Part shown: one piece after another, positions 53,375 to 61,324 of the stretch | How positions within the stretch are numbered: position 1 is the stretch's first letter | Layout: each line of letters starts with the position of its first letter | Assembly (NCBI RefSeq): GCF_005405885.1 | Contig: NZ_BJFL01000012.1 | Coordinates: 1 to 64,000, forward strand | Length of the DNA stretch: 64,000 nucleotides | Reading direction: 5' to 3' | DNA from: Gandjariella thermophila | GTDB lineage: Bacteria; Actinomycetota; Actinomycetes; Mycobacteriales; Pseudonocardiaceae | Notes under the pieces: model-generated | Told to the model about the DNA's origin: nothing | Databases searched by the model: none | What the model saw: the letters and a program-made list of their open reading frames with translations, nothing else | Position numbers and translations under genes: made by a program

Positions 53375-53812
53375 ATGACGCGGCTGGTACGTGGCGCGGA
53401 TGGCCGGATGTGGACCATACGGGCGCGGGTCGAGTGGACTCATCCCGCGACCGAGGACGACTTCGAGCACGACGTCAACGGCGGTCCCGGCCCGGGGCTG
53501 ATGATGCTGGGCCTGCTCACCCTGCTGGCGGTGGTGCTGGTGGCCTGGATGCCCGGCGTGGTCGTGGTGCCGCCCTGGCTGATCCTCGCGCTGGCGGTGG
53601 TCTTCCTCTTCTTCCCGGCGCGGTGGTCGCTGCGCCGGCCGTGGACCGTGGTCGCGGAGACCGCGGGGGACGTCGAGGAACTGCCGCCGGAGCGGTGGTT
53701 CGGCACGGTGCGCGGGCTGTTCAAGATCCGCTCGGAGACGAACAAGATCGCCCGCAACATCGAGGTGTACTCCGCGCCGGACGTGGAGGGCCCGCTGCAG
53801 CCGGTCGACTGA
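53375..53812 (+). CDS. two-helix membrane protein
   Basis: 145 residues from the ATG at 53375 (GTG 53372 adjacent), with GAGGAGGCGG just upstream. The N-terminal part (WTIRARVEWTHPATEDDFEHD) is cytoplasmic; then come LMMLGLLTLLAVVLVAWM and LILALAVVFLFFPARW with a short loop, and a cytoplasmic tail (PWTVVAETAGDVEELPPERW, GTVRGLFKIRSETNKIARNI). It is a conserved actinobacterial protein without assigned function. Spacing of 28 bases to the glycosylase gene suggests occasional cotranscription. Confidence 0.75.
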   Translation: MTRLVRGADGRMWTIRARVEWTHPATEDDFEHDVNGGPGPGLMMLGLLTLLAVVLVAWMPGVVVVPPWLILALAVVFLFFPARWSLRRPWTVVAETAGDVEELPPERWFGTVRGLFKIRSETNKIARNIEVYSAPDVEGPLQPVD

Positions 53813-53826
53813 CGGGCGCGGCGGGG

Positions 53827-53832
53827 TAACAC
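53827..53832 (+). promoter_or_regulatory. -10 box TAACAC of a leaderless transcript
   Basis: TAACAC ends 8 bases before the GTG at 53841 with no ribosome site. Confidence 0.4.
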
Positions 53833-53840
53833 TGGACCCC

Positions 53841-54704
53841 GTGCCAGAACTCCCCGAGGTGGAGGCGCTCGCCCATCACCTGCGCGAGCACGCCGTGGGC
53901 CGCACTGTGGCCCGGGTCGACGTGGTCGCACTGAACGTGCTCAAGACGGTGAACCCGTCGTGGACCGAGCTGGCCGGCCGTGCCGTCACCGGCGCGCACC
54001 GGCACGGCAAGCACCTCGACCTGGACTGCGACGGCCTGCACCTGGTGGTTCACCTGGCCAGGGCCGGCTGGCTGCGGTGGGCGGACACGCTGGGCGCGGC
54101 ACCGCCCAAGCCGGGCCGCGGACCGCTCGCGCTGCGCGTGCACCTCGGCCCGCCCGGCCAGGGACCCGGCTTCGACCTCACCGAGGCGGGCACGCAGAAG
54201 CGCCTCGCCGTGTGGATCGTGCGCAACCCGGCGGAGGTGCCCGGGATCGCCCGGCTCGGCCCGGACGCGCTCGCGGTGAGCAGGGACGAGCTGGCCGAGC
54301 TGCTGGCCGGGCGCACCGAGCGGATCAAGACCGTGCTCACCGACCAGTCGGTGCTCGCCGGGGTGGGCAACGCCTACTCGGACGAGATCCTGCACGCGGC
54401 CAGGCTGTCCCCGTACGCCACGGCCGGCCGGCTGTCCGCGGACGCGGTGACCGCGCTGCACGACGCGCTGGGATCGGTGCTGCGGGACGCGGTGGACCGC
54501 TCGGTCGGCCAGAACGCGGCGCGGTTGAAGGGGGAGAAGCGGTCCGGGCTGAAGGTGCACGGCCGCACCGGGCTGCCCTGCCCGGTGTGCGGGGACACCG
54601 TGCGCGAGGTGTCCTTCGCCGGCCGGTCCTTCCAGTACTGCCCGACCTGCCAGACCGGAGGCAAGCCGCTCGCCGACCGCCGGCTGTCCCGGCTGCTGAA
54701 GTAA
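53841..54704 (+). CDS. Fpg/Nei-family DNA glycosylase
   Basis: 287 residues. After the initiator comes PELPEVEALAHHLREHAVGR, the catalytic N-terminal proline and glutamate. RHGKHLDLDCDG carries the conserved lysine, and GVGNAYSDEILHAARLSP is the helix-two-turn-helix. The zinc finger is CPVCGDTVREVSFAGRSF, then YCPTCQTGG, complete. It excises oxidised bases and nicks DNA in base excision repair. PELPEVE rather than PEGPE favours the Fpg branch, though actinomycete relatives vary in substrate. Confidence 0.9.
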   Translation: MPELPEVEALAHHLREHAVGRTVARVDVVALNVLKTVNPSWTELAGRAVTGAHRHGKHLDLDCDGLHLVVHLARAGWLRWADTLGAAPPKPGRGPLALRVHLGPPGQGPGFDLTEAGTQKRLAVWIVRNPAEVPGIARLGPDALAVSRDELAELLAGRTERIKTVLTDQSVLAGVGNAYSDEILHAARLSPYATAGRLSADAVTALHDALGSVLRDAVDRSVGQNAARLKGEKRSGLKVHGRTGLPCPVCGDTVREVSFAGRSFQYCPTCQTGGKPLADRRLSRLLK

Positions 54705-54705
54705 C

Positions 54706-55320
54706 TCAGCCGACGACCAGTACCTCGAGCGCGCGCGGGCCGTGCACGCCCTCCACCCGGTCCAGTTCGATGTCGCTGGTCGCGGAGGGCCCGCTGACGA
54801 AGGTCAGCGGCCGCACCGGGTCCAGCCTGGCCAGCGCCTCCGGCACGGTGCCGGCGATCTGGTCCTCCCGCACCACGCACAGGTGGTAGTCGGGGACCAG
54901 GGTCAGCGCCCGCCGGCCCTGAGCCTCCCCCGCGTCCAGCACGATCGTGCCGGTCTCCGCGATCGCCACCGCGCAGCCAGTGACAACACCGTCGCAGGCG
55001 TCCAGATCCGCCACCGGCAGCGGCGGCTCGTCCAGCCGCCAGGTCACCCGCGGGACCCGCCAGGGCTCCGGCAGGTCGGTCGGCGCGACCACCACCCGGG
55101 CGCCCCGCCCGGCCAGCCGCGCGGCGATCGCCTCGGCCAACCCGTCGGCGGCGACCCGGTGGACGGCGGCCCGGTAGTGCTCGATCCGCTCGGCCAGCAG
55201 CGCCGGCAGCTCGCCCAGGTCCCTGGTGCGGTCGTAGTCGCGGGGCACCTCCGGCGCGGCCGGCCGGTCGGCCAGCGCGGCGCGCACCCGCCGCAGCACC
55301 TCACTTCGCGCGTCAGCCAC
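54706..55320 (-). CDS. lutC: lactate utilisation protein C (LUD domain)
   Basis: 204 residues from a GTG at 55320 that overlaps the lutB stop by 8 bases. The LUD domain carries VVTGCAVAIAETGTIVLDAG (about 118-137), TLVPDYHLCVVREDQI and FVSGPSATSDIELDRVEGVHG, the last a signature of LutC/YkgG proteins. It is the third subunit of the LutABC L-lactate oxidising complex, where its exact role is unclear. It converges with the glycosylase gene, with stops one base apart. Confidence 0.92.
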   Translation of the reverse strand: MADARSEVLRRVRAALADRPAAPEVPRDYDRTRDLGELPALLAERIEHYRAAVHRVAADGLAEAIAARLAGRGARVVVAPTDLPEPWRVPRVTWRLDEPPLPVADLDACDGVVTGCAVAIAETGTIVLDAGEAQGRRALTLVPDYHLCVVREDQIAGTVPEALARLDPVRPLTFVSGPSATSDIELDRVEGVHGPRALEVLVVG

Positions 55321-56743
55321 GGGTGCGCCTCCACCACATCCGGAAGGACTCGGCCGGCGGCGCCGGCACGTCCCGGGAGGCGGTCCACCGCGACCCGGGA
55401 AACGGCAGGCGGGTGATCCACCCGTCGCGGGCCAGGAACCGGGCCAGCGACCCGGCCCGCTGCGCCGCCTCGTACCGCTTCGGATCGGCGAACACCCAGC
55501 CCGCCGCGGCCATCCCCAGCGCCTCCGGGCCGCGCGACCCCTTCGCCGCGGTGGCCTGCGCGCGCAGGTGCACCAGTACCTCGGGAATGTTGATCCGCAC
55601 CGGGCAGACCTCGTAGCAGGCGCCGCACAGCGAGGACGCGTACGGCAGCGACGCGGCCTGCGCATCGTGCATGTCGCCGACCAGTTGCGGGGCGAGGATC
55701 GCGCCGATCGGCCCGGGGTAGACCGAGCCGTACGCCTGCCCGCCGGTGCGCTCGTACACCGGGCAGACGTTCAGGCAGGCGGAGCAGCGGATGCAGCGCA
55801 GCGCCTGCCGGCCCACCGGGTCGGCCAGCGCGTTGGTCCGGCCGTTGTCCAGCAGCACCAGGTGGAAGCGCTGCGGGCCGTCGCCCGGCGTCACCCCGGT
55901 CCACACCGAGGTGTAGGGGTTCATCCGCTCCGCGGTGGACGACCGGGGCAGCAGTTGCAGGAAGACCTCGAGGTCGCGCCAGGTGGGCACGATCTTCTCC
56001 AGGCCCATTACGGTGATCAGTGTCCGCGGCAGGGTGAGGCACATCCGGCCGTTGCCCTCGGACTCCACCACCACGATGGACCCGGTGTCCGCGACCGCGA
56101 AGTTCGCCCCGGAGATCGCCACCTTGGCGGACAGGAACTTCCGGCGCAGGTGACGGCGGGCGGCCTCGGTGAGCGCCACCGGCTTGTCGGACAGCCAGGG
56201 CGGCGCGCTTGGCATCTGGCGGCGGAAGATGTCCCGGATCTCCGCGCGGTTGCGGTGGATCGCCGGGACCAGGATGTGCGAGGGCCGGTCATGGCCGAGC
56301 TGGACGATCAGCTCGGCCAGGTCGGTCTCGATCGCGTGCACCCCGCCGGCGGCCAGTGCCTCGTTCAGCCCGATCTCCTGGGTGGCCATGGACTTGACCT
56401 TGACCACCTCGTCGGCGCCGGCCTCCCGGGTCAGCCGCAGCACGGTGTCGTTGGCCTCGGCGGCGTCCCGCGCCCAGTGCACCACGCCGCCCCGCTCGGT
56501 GACCGCCCGTTCCAGCCGCTCCAGGTAGGTGTCCAGGCGGGACAGCACGTCGTCCTTGATCGCCTCGCCGGCCCGGCGCAGCCGCTCCCAGTCGGAAAGC
56601 TCGGCCACGGCTTCGGCCCGCTTGGCGCGGATGGTGCCGGTGGCCTTGCGCAGGTTGGCCCGTAGCTGCGAGTCGCCGAGCGCGGCGTGCGCCGCCTTCG
56701 GGAACGGCGGGGTGCCGAGCCAGGTCACCGGATTGCTGCCCAC
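55313..56743 (-). CDS. lutB: lactate utilisation iron-sulfur protein B
   Basis: 476 residues, GTG start overlapping the lutA end by 19 bases. The N-terminal LUD part has SMATQEIGLNEALAAGGVHA, ISGANFAVADTGSIVVVESEG and ITVMGLEKIVPTW. The ferredoxin-like domain holds CIRCSACLNVCPVYERTGG (about 312-330) and CGACYEVCPVRINIPE (about 370-385), for two 4Fe-4S clusters. It passes electrons from lactate oxidation. Length and motifs match full LutB. Confidence 0.94.
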   Translation of the reverse strand: MGSNPVTWLGTPPFPKAAHAALGDSQLRANLRKATGTIRAKRAEAVAELSDWERLRRAGEAIKDDVLSRLDTYLERLERAVTERGGVVHWARDAAEANDTVLRLTREAGADEVVKVKSMATQEIGLNEALAAGGVHAIETDLAELIVQLGHDRPSHILVPAIHRNRAEIRDIFRRQMPSAPPWLSDKPVALTEAARRHLRRKFLSAKVAISGANFAVADTGSIVVVESEGNGRMCLTLPRTLITVMGLEKIVPTWRDLEVFLQLLPRSSTAERMNPYTSVWTGVTPGDGPQRFHLVLLDNGRTNALADPVGRQALRCIRCSACLNVCPVYERTGGQAYGSVYPGPIGAILAPQLVGDMHDAQAASLPYASSLCGACYEVCPVRINIPEVLVHLRAQATAAKGSRGPEALGMAAAGWVFADPKRYEAAQRAGSLARFLARDGWITRLPFPGSRWTASRDVPAPPAESFRMWWRRTRG

Positions 56744-57465
56744 GGTTCCTCCTCCGTGCTGGCCAGGATCTCCGCGAGGTGCACCGGGCGCACCCCGGCG
56801 CGCACGCGGGACAGCCCACCGCCGATGTGCATCAGGCAGGAGTTGTCACCGGCGGTGACCACCTCCGCGCCGGTGTCCAGCACGCAGCGCATCTTGTCCG
56901 CCAGCATCGCCGTCGACGTCTCCGCGTTCTTCACCGCGAAGGTGCCGCCGAAGCCGCAGCAGGTCTCCGCGAACGGCAGCTCGACCAGGTCGAGACCGCG
57001 CACCGCGCGCAGCAGTGTCAGCGGGCGGTCGCCCACGCCCAGCATGCGCAGCGAGTGACAGGTCGGGTGATAGGTGACGCGATGCGGGAAGTACGCGCCC
57101 ACGTCGGTCACCCCGAGCACGTCGACGAGGAACTCGGTCAGCTCGTAGGTCATCGTCGTCGCCGGGCTGGCGCCGACCAGTCCGGGGTGGAACTCGCGCA
57201 CCATGCCGGCGCACGACCCGGACGGCACGACCACCGCGTGGTAGCCGGCGAACACCCCCGCGTACCGCTGTGCCAGCGGTTTGGCCTGTTCACGGTAGCC
57301 GGTGTTGAAGTGCATCTGCCCGCAGCAGGTCTGCCCGAGCGGGAAGTCGACCGTGCACCCGAGCCGCTCGAGCAACCGGACCACCGCGCGCGCCGTATCG
57401 GGGTAGAACGTGTCGGTCAGGCAGGTGGCGAACAGCGCCACCCGGGTGGTCCTGGATTGCACCAC
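56725..57465 (-). CDS. lutA: lactate utilisation protein A (CCG domain)
   Basis: 246 residues from a GTG at 57465. Two cysteine-rich CCG motifs are present: GQTCCGQMHFNTGY (about 45-58) and FAETCCGFGGTFAVKN (about 163-178), with CLTD...SGSCAG and HPTCHSLR between. These bind the iron-sulfur centre of the LutABC L-lactate dehydrogenase system. First gene of lutA-lutB-lutC, divergent from the LytS-type kinase with 123 bases between, which may hold control sites for both. Confidence 0.94.
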   Translation of the reverse strand: MVQSRTTRVALFATCLTDTFYPDTARAVVRLLERLGCTVDFPLGQTCCGQMHFNTGYREQAKPLAQRYAGVFAGYHAVVVPSGSCAGMVREFHPGLVGASPATTMTYELTEFLVDVLGVTDVGAYFPHRVTYHPTCHSLRMLGVGDRPLTLLRAVRGLDLVELPFAETCCGFGGTFAVKNAETSTAMLADKMRCVLDTGAEVVTAGDNSCLMHIGGGLSRVRAGVRPVHLAEILASTEEEPWAAIR

Positions 57466-57588
57466 CTCACCATGCCTGCCCGCTCATCCGATGTCTACTG
57501 CGGGTGTCGCCGACCGCTCACCGATGCGGACGACGCGTAGGTCGACGCGGCCTTGCCCGGCTCGACTCACCGGCAGGAGCATGTTCGC

Positions 57589-58848
57589 GTGGCTGAACTG
57601 CTGACCGAGCGCGCGTTGCTGACCACCGTAGCCACGCTGGCCGTGCTCGGACTGTTCGTCATGCTCTGCCGGGCCCGCCGGGTGACCGCGTCGGTCGAGG
57701 ACGCCGTCATGGCCGTGTTGCAGCGGATGTCCAAGGCCGCGCCCGACCTGCGCGAGGGGCTGACCCAGGAAGCGGCCGACAAGGCCGTGCCGCACCTGCG
57801 CGAACTGCTTAAGTGCATCGCGGTCGGCATCACCGACGCCGAAGGCACCCTGCTGTCCTGGGACGGCGAGGCCAACGAGCACTACCAGGGCCTGGTCCCC
57901 TACATCGACAAGGCGATGGACGGGATCAAGCGAGAGTACGTGGAGCACGGCAAGCTGCCCTGTGACCACAAGGGCTCCTGCCCGATGCGCGGCGCGGTGG
58001 TCGTGCCGCTGACCGTGGAGGGCCGGATCGAGGGCACGCTGATCGTGGTCGGCGCGATCAGCGGCAAGCGGCTGATCCGGATGGCCGACGAGGCCGCCCG
58101 CTACGTGTCCACCCAGCTCGAACTGGCCGAGTTGCAGCGGTCCCGGCAGCAGCTCGCGCAGGCCGAGGTGAAGGCGTTGCGCGCGCAGATCTCCCCGCAC
58201 TTCATCTACAACGCGCTGAACACCATCTCCTCGCTGATCCGTACCGACCCGGAGCACGCCAGGGAACTGCTGCTGGACTTCGCCGAGTTCACCCGCTACT
58301 CGTTCCGCACCAACGGGCTGTTCACCACGCTCGCCGAGGAACTGCGCAACATCGACCGCTACCTGACCCTGGAACGTGCCCGGTACGGACCGCAGCGGCT
58401 GAACGTCCGGCTGCGGATCGCCCCAGAGGTGCTGCCCGTGGTGGTGCCGTTCCTGGTGCTGCAGCCGCTGGTGGAGAACGCGGTGCGGCACGGGCTGGCC
58501 AAGAAGCCCGGTGGCGGCACGGTCACCGTGGCCGCCGAGGACCACGGCACCGAGGCACTGATCAGCGTCGAGGACGACGGCGTCGGCATGGACCCGGACC
58601 GGCTGTTCGACGACCTCAAGGACTCCCACAAGACCGGTGCGCACGTCGGCCTCGGCAACATCAACGACCGCATGCGCTCGGTGTTCGGCGACGAGTACGC
58701 GCTGACCGTGGAGACCGCACCGGACGCCGGGATGAAGGTGATCCTGCGGGTGCCGAAGTTCAGCCCGGGGGTGCGGCCCAGCCTGTCCATGGTGCCGGAG
58801 GAGATCGGCGAACCCTCCGACGGCCAGCACAGCACCGCGAGCGTCTGA
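57589..58848 (+). CDS. LytS-type sensor histidine kinase
   Basis: 419 residues from a GTG at 57589 with AGGAG 9 bases upstream. One N-terminal helix (LLTTVATLAVLGLFVMLCRA) is followed by a GAF-like sensory region (ECIAVGITDAEG-like: LKCIAVGITDAEGTLLSWDG; CDHKGSCPMRGAVVVPLTVEGR with three cysteines). The His_kinase domain has LRAQISPHFIYNALNTISSL (phospho-acceptor H at about 204) and the HATPase part has QPLVENAVRHGLAKK and VGLGNINDRMRSVFG. The cognate regulator is the LytTR protein at 60020, separated by a peptidase gene. A dispersed repeat starts at its stop codon. Confidence 0.92.
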   Translation: MAELLTERALLTTVATLAVLGLFVMLCRARRVTASVEDAVMAVLQRMSKAAPDLREGLTQEAADKAVPHLRELLKCIAVGITDAEGTLLSWDGEANEHYQGLVPYIDKAMDGIKREYVEHGKLPCDHKGSCPMRGAVVVPLTVEGRIEGTLIVVGAISGKRLIRMADEAARYVSTQLELAELQRSRQQLAQAEVKALRAQISPHFIYNALNTISSLIRTDPEHARELLLDFAEFTRYSFRTNGLFTTLAEELRNIDRYLTLERARYGPQRLNVRLRIAPEVLPVVVPFLVLQPLVENAVRHGLAKKPGGGTVTVAAEDHGTEALISVEDDGVGMDPDRLFDDLKDSHKTGAHVGLGNINDRMRSVFGDEYALTVETAPDAGMKVILRVPKFSPGVRPSLSMVPEEIGEPSDGQHSTASV

Positions 58849-59018
58849 CAGCCTGTTCCGGAACCGGACCGACCCTGCGATGACGAGTATGGGAACGCGC
58901 CAGGGCGAAGCCCCGCGATCGCGGGGGCGGGGCGCCTGGTCAGGCACGACCGGAGTGCCGGGTCCCGATCGCGCCCCGGCGACGCGATCGCGGCGCGCGT
59001 TCAGGAACAAGCACTGAC
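58846..59018 (+). repeat. dispersed repeat, full copy with 16-base palindrome
   Basis: Starts at the TGA stop of the kinase gene (TGACAGCCTGTTCCGGAACC), contains TGCGATGACGAGTATGGG and GAACGCGCC, the perfect palindrome CCCCGCGATCGCGGGG (58911-58926), and ends GGCGCGCGTTCAGGAACAAG and ACTGAC. GAACGCGCC near the start is complementary to GGCGCGCGTTC near the end, so the element folds into a long stem. It ends 43 bases before the S49 peptidase start. Confidence 0.8.
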
Positions 59019-59049
59019 CGGAACCGACCACGGCGGCGGCGCGGGGACG

Positions 59050-59055
59050 TAGGGT
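59050..59055 (+). promoter_or_regulatory. -10 box TAGGGT of a leaderless transcript
   Basis: TAGGGT ends 6 bases before the ATG at 59062, so the peptidase gene is transcribed independently of the kinase gene. Confidence 0.5.
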
Positions 59056-59061
59056 CGGAGT

Positions 59062-59943
59062 ATGAGCGTGAGGGAACGGCTGGCGACCCGGTTGCCCGTG
59101 CTCGGCGAGCGCATCGACCGCGCCCCGGTGGTCGCCATGGTCCGCCTGCACGGGGTGATCACGCCGACGCCGACCCCGGTGGCACGCGGCACGATCAGCC
59201 TTCATCTGGTGGAGACCGCGCTCACCCGCGCGTTCGGCCATGACCGGCTGGCCGCGGTGGCGCTGGCGATCAACTCGCCGGGCGGGTCGGCCACCCAGTC
59301 CGCGCTGGTCGCCGAGCGGATCAGGGGTCTGGCCGCGAAGAAGAAGGTGCCGGTGCTCGCCTTCTGCGAGGACGTGGCCGCCTCCGGCGGCTACTGGCTG
59401 GCCTGCGCCGCCGACGAGATCTACGCGCACGCCACCTCGCTGGTCGGTTCGATCGGCGTGCTCTCCGCCGGCTTCGGGCTCAACGGCCTGCTGGAACGCA
59501 TCGGCGTGGAGCGGAGGGTGCACACCGCGGGCGAGCGGAAGATGCGGCTCGACCCGTTCAGCCCGGAGAAGGACGAGGACATCGCCTGGCTGAAGAAGCT
59601 GCAGGCCGAGTTGCACGACCAGTTCGTCGCCTGGGTCCGCCAGCGGCGGTCCGGCAAGCTGCGGGGCGAGGACGATGAACTGTTCTCCGGCGAGGTGTGG
59701 ACCGGTGCTGCGGCGCTGGAACGCGGCCTGGTGGACGGCCTGGGCACCGCCCGCGAGGTGATCGGCCGCCGTTTCGCGGATGCCGACGTGGTGGTCGCCG
59801 AGCCGCGCCGGCCACTGCTCGCCCGGCTCGGCCTGGCCGGCGGCGCGAACGCCCGCTGGGGGGTCGCACCGGCCGCGGATACGCTGCTGGCCGCGGTGCA
59901 GGCGCTGGAGCAGCGGGCCACCTGGTCACGCTTCGGCCTGTAG
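59062..59943 (+). CDS. S49-family peptidase (SppA/SohB type)
   Basis: 293 residues. AVALAINSPGGSATQSALVAE (about 67-87), the serine of VAASGGYWLACAADEIYAH (about 109) and the lysine in GERKMRLDPFSPEKDED (about 156) form the Ser-Lys dyad of signal peptide peptidase-like proteases. There is no N-terminal membrane helix, unlike SppA, so it may sit at the inner face of the membrane. It lies between the kinase and its regulator but has its own promoter, so it looks inserted. Family members degrade signal peptides or cleave membrane-bound proteins. Confidence 0.88.
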   Translation: MSVRERLATRLPVLGERIDRAPVVAMVRLHGVITPTPTPVARGTISLHLVETALTRAFGHDRLAAVALAINSPGGSATQSALVAERIRGLAAKKKVPVLAFCEDVAASGGYWLACAADEIYAHATSLVGSIGVLSAGFGLNGLLERIGVERRVHTAGERKMRLDPFSPEKDEDIAWLKKLQAELHDQFVAWVRQRRSGKLRGEDDELFSGEVWTGAAALERGLVDGLGTAREVIGRRFADADVVVAEPRRPLLARLGLAGGANARWGVAPAADTLLAAVQALEQRATWSRFGL

Positions 59944-60019
59944 GCGGTAAGAACCTGTACTGTTGGATCAACGTCACCGCCCGGGCCGGTCAGTTGATCG
60001 TGGACAGGGCCCGGGCCGA

Positions 60020-60877
60020 ATGGGCAAGATTCGCGTCACAGTGAGCAGCCAAGAAAGCACCGCCGGACTCATCGTCCTCGCGGTCGATGACGAGGAACAC
60101 GGGCTCAACGAGCTGAAGTACCTGCTCGAGCAGAACCCGAGGGTCAGGCGAGTCCTGACGGCGTTCGACGCCGCCGAGGCGCTGCGGGTGGTCCGGGGCA
60201 ACGACCCGGAACTGGCCCACCGCGCCAGGGCGGGTATGCCTCCGGTGGACGCCGTGTTCGTGGACATCGACATGCCCGGACTGTCCGGCATGGAGCTGGG
60301 CAAGGTGTTCACCGCGTTCCGCAACCCGCCGTCCGTGGTGTTCGTGACCGGGTATCCCGGCGAGGCCGTGGACGCCTTCGAGTTGGGCGCCACCGACTAC
60401 ATCGTCAAGCCGGCCCGGCAGGAACGGGTCAACAAGGCGGTGGAGCGCGTCGAGAAGAACCTCCGCCGCGCGCTGGTCCAGCAGGTTGAGGCGGCCCAGC
60501 CGGAGCAGCGCGACGACGAGGTCATCCCGGTCGAGTTGGCCGGCACCACCAAGCTGGTGCCCCGGTCCGCGGTGCGGTACGTGGAGGCCCAGGGCGACTA
60601 CGCCAGGCTCTACACCAACGACGGCAGCCACCTGGTCCGGGTGCCCCTGGCGCAGCTCGAGGAACGCTGGGCGGACGCCGGGTTCATCCGCATCCACCGC
60701 TCCTACCTGGTGGCCCTGCCGCTGGTCACCGAGCTGCGGATGTCCTCGTCCGGGTACACGGTGGTGCTGGGCAGCGGGCCGGAGGCCAAGGAACTCCCGG
60801 TGTCCCGCCGGCACACCCGCGACCTGAAGGACCGCCTCGTGCGGGCGCCCAAGCAGGGATGGAACTCGGGCGGATGA
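60020..60877 (+). CDS. LytTR-family response regulator
   Basis: 285 residues from the ATG at 60020 (a GTG at 60041 is an alternative; neither has a strong ribosome site). The receiver has LIVLAVDDEEHGLNELKYLL, phospho-aspartate in VFVDIDMPGLSGMEL, and DYIVKPARQERVNKAVERV. The LytTR DNA-binding domain has VRYVEAQGDYARLYTNDG and FIRIHRSYLVAL. Partner of the LytS-type kinase at 57589. The next gene overlaps it by ATGA and a symporter follows, so the system most likely controls uptake of the symporter's substrate. Confidence 0.93.
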   Translation: MGKIRVTVSSQESTAGLIVLAVDDEEHGLNELKYLLEQNPRVRRVLTAFDAAEALRVVRGNDPELAHRARAGMPPVDAVFVDIDMPGLSGMELGKVFTAFRNPPSVVFVTGYPGEAVDAFELGATDYIVKPARQERVNKAVERVEKNLRRALVQQVEAAQPEQRDDEVIPVELAGTTKLVPRSAVRYVEAQGDYARLYTNDGSHLVRVPLAQLEERWADAGFIRIHRSYLVALPLVTELRMSSSGYTVVLGSGPEAKELPVSRRHTRDLKDRLVRAPKQGWNSGG

Positions 60878-61308
60878 GCCGGCACGGATCGGGCGAGGAA
60901 CCGCCGGAGGGCAGAGCCGACCGGGACCCGTGGCTGTCCGTGTCGGCCCGCCGGCCGCGCCGCCGGCGGGTGGTGCTCGCCGAGGCCAGGGGCCGCTCCC
61001 GGGTCATGCACATCGCCAGCGAGCTGGAGGAGCAGACCAGCGTCGGCGAGGCGCTGGTGCGCAACCTGGTGCGGGCGCAGATGCGCGCCGCGATGCTCTC
61101 CGCCGCGGTGGCGCTCGGCCTGCTGCTGCCGCTGCCGCTGGTCTTCGCGTTCTTCCCGGCGCTGGGCGACATCTCGGTGTTAGGCATCCGGCTGCCCTGG
61201 CTGGTGCTCGGCCTGGCTCCCTTCCCGCTGCTCTACCTGGTCGGCCGCCGGTACAACCGGGCGGTCGAGACACACGAGAAGGACTTCGTGAACATGGTCG
61301 AGAGCTGA
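60874..61308 (+). CDS. small two-helix membrane protein linked to the symporter
   Basis: 144 residues, ATG overlapping the regulator's stop (ATGA). A basic N-terminal region (SARRPRRRRVVLAEARGRSR) is followed by two helices (AAMLSAAVALGLLLPLPLVF and LPWLVLGLAPFPLLYLVGRR). It occupies the position of DUF485-type proteins that accompany acetate symporters (as YjcH with ActP). The coupling between regulator, this protein and the symporter, 16 bases further, makes a shared role likely. Confidence 0.8.
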   Translation: MSRHGSGEEPPEGRADRDPWLSVSARRPRRRRVVLAEARGRSRVMHIASELEEQTSVGEALVRNLVRAQMRAAMLSAAVALGLLLPLPLVFAFFPALGDISVLGIRLPWLVLGLAPFPLLYLVGRRYNRAVETHEKDFVNMVES

Positions 61309-61324
61309 CCGCGGGGTCGTTGCC

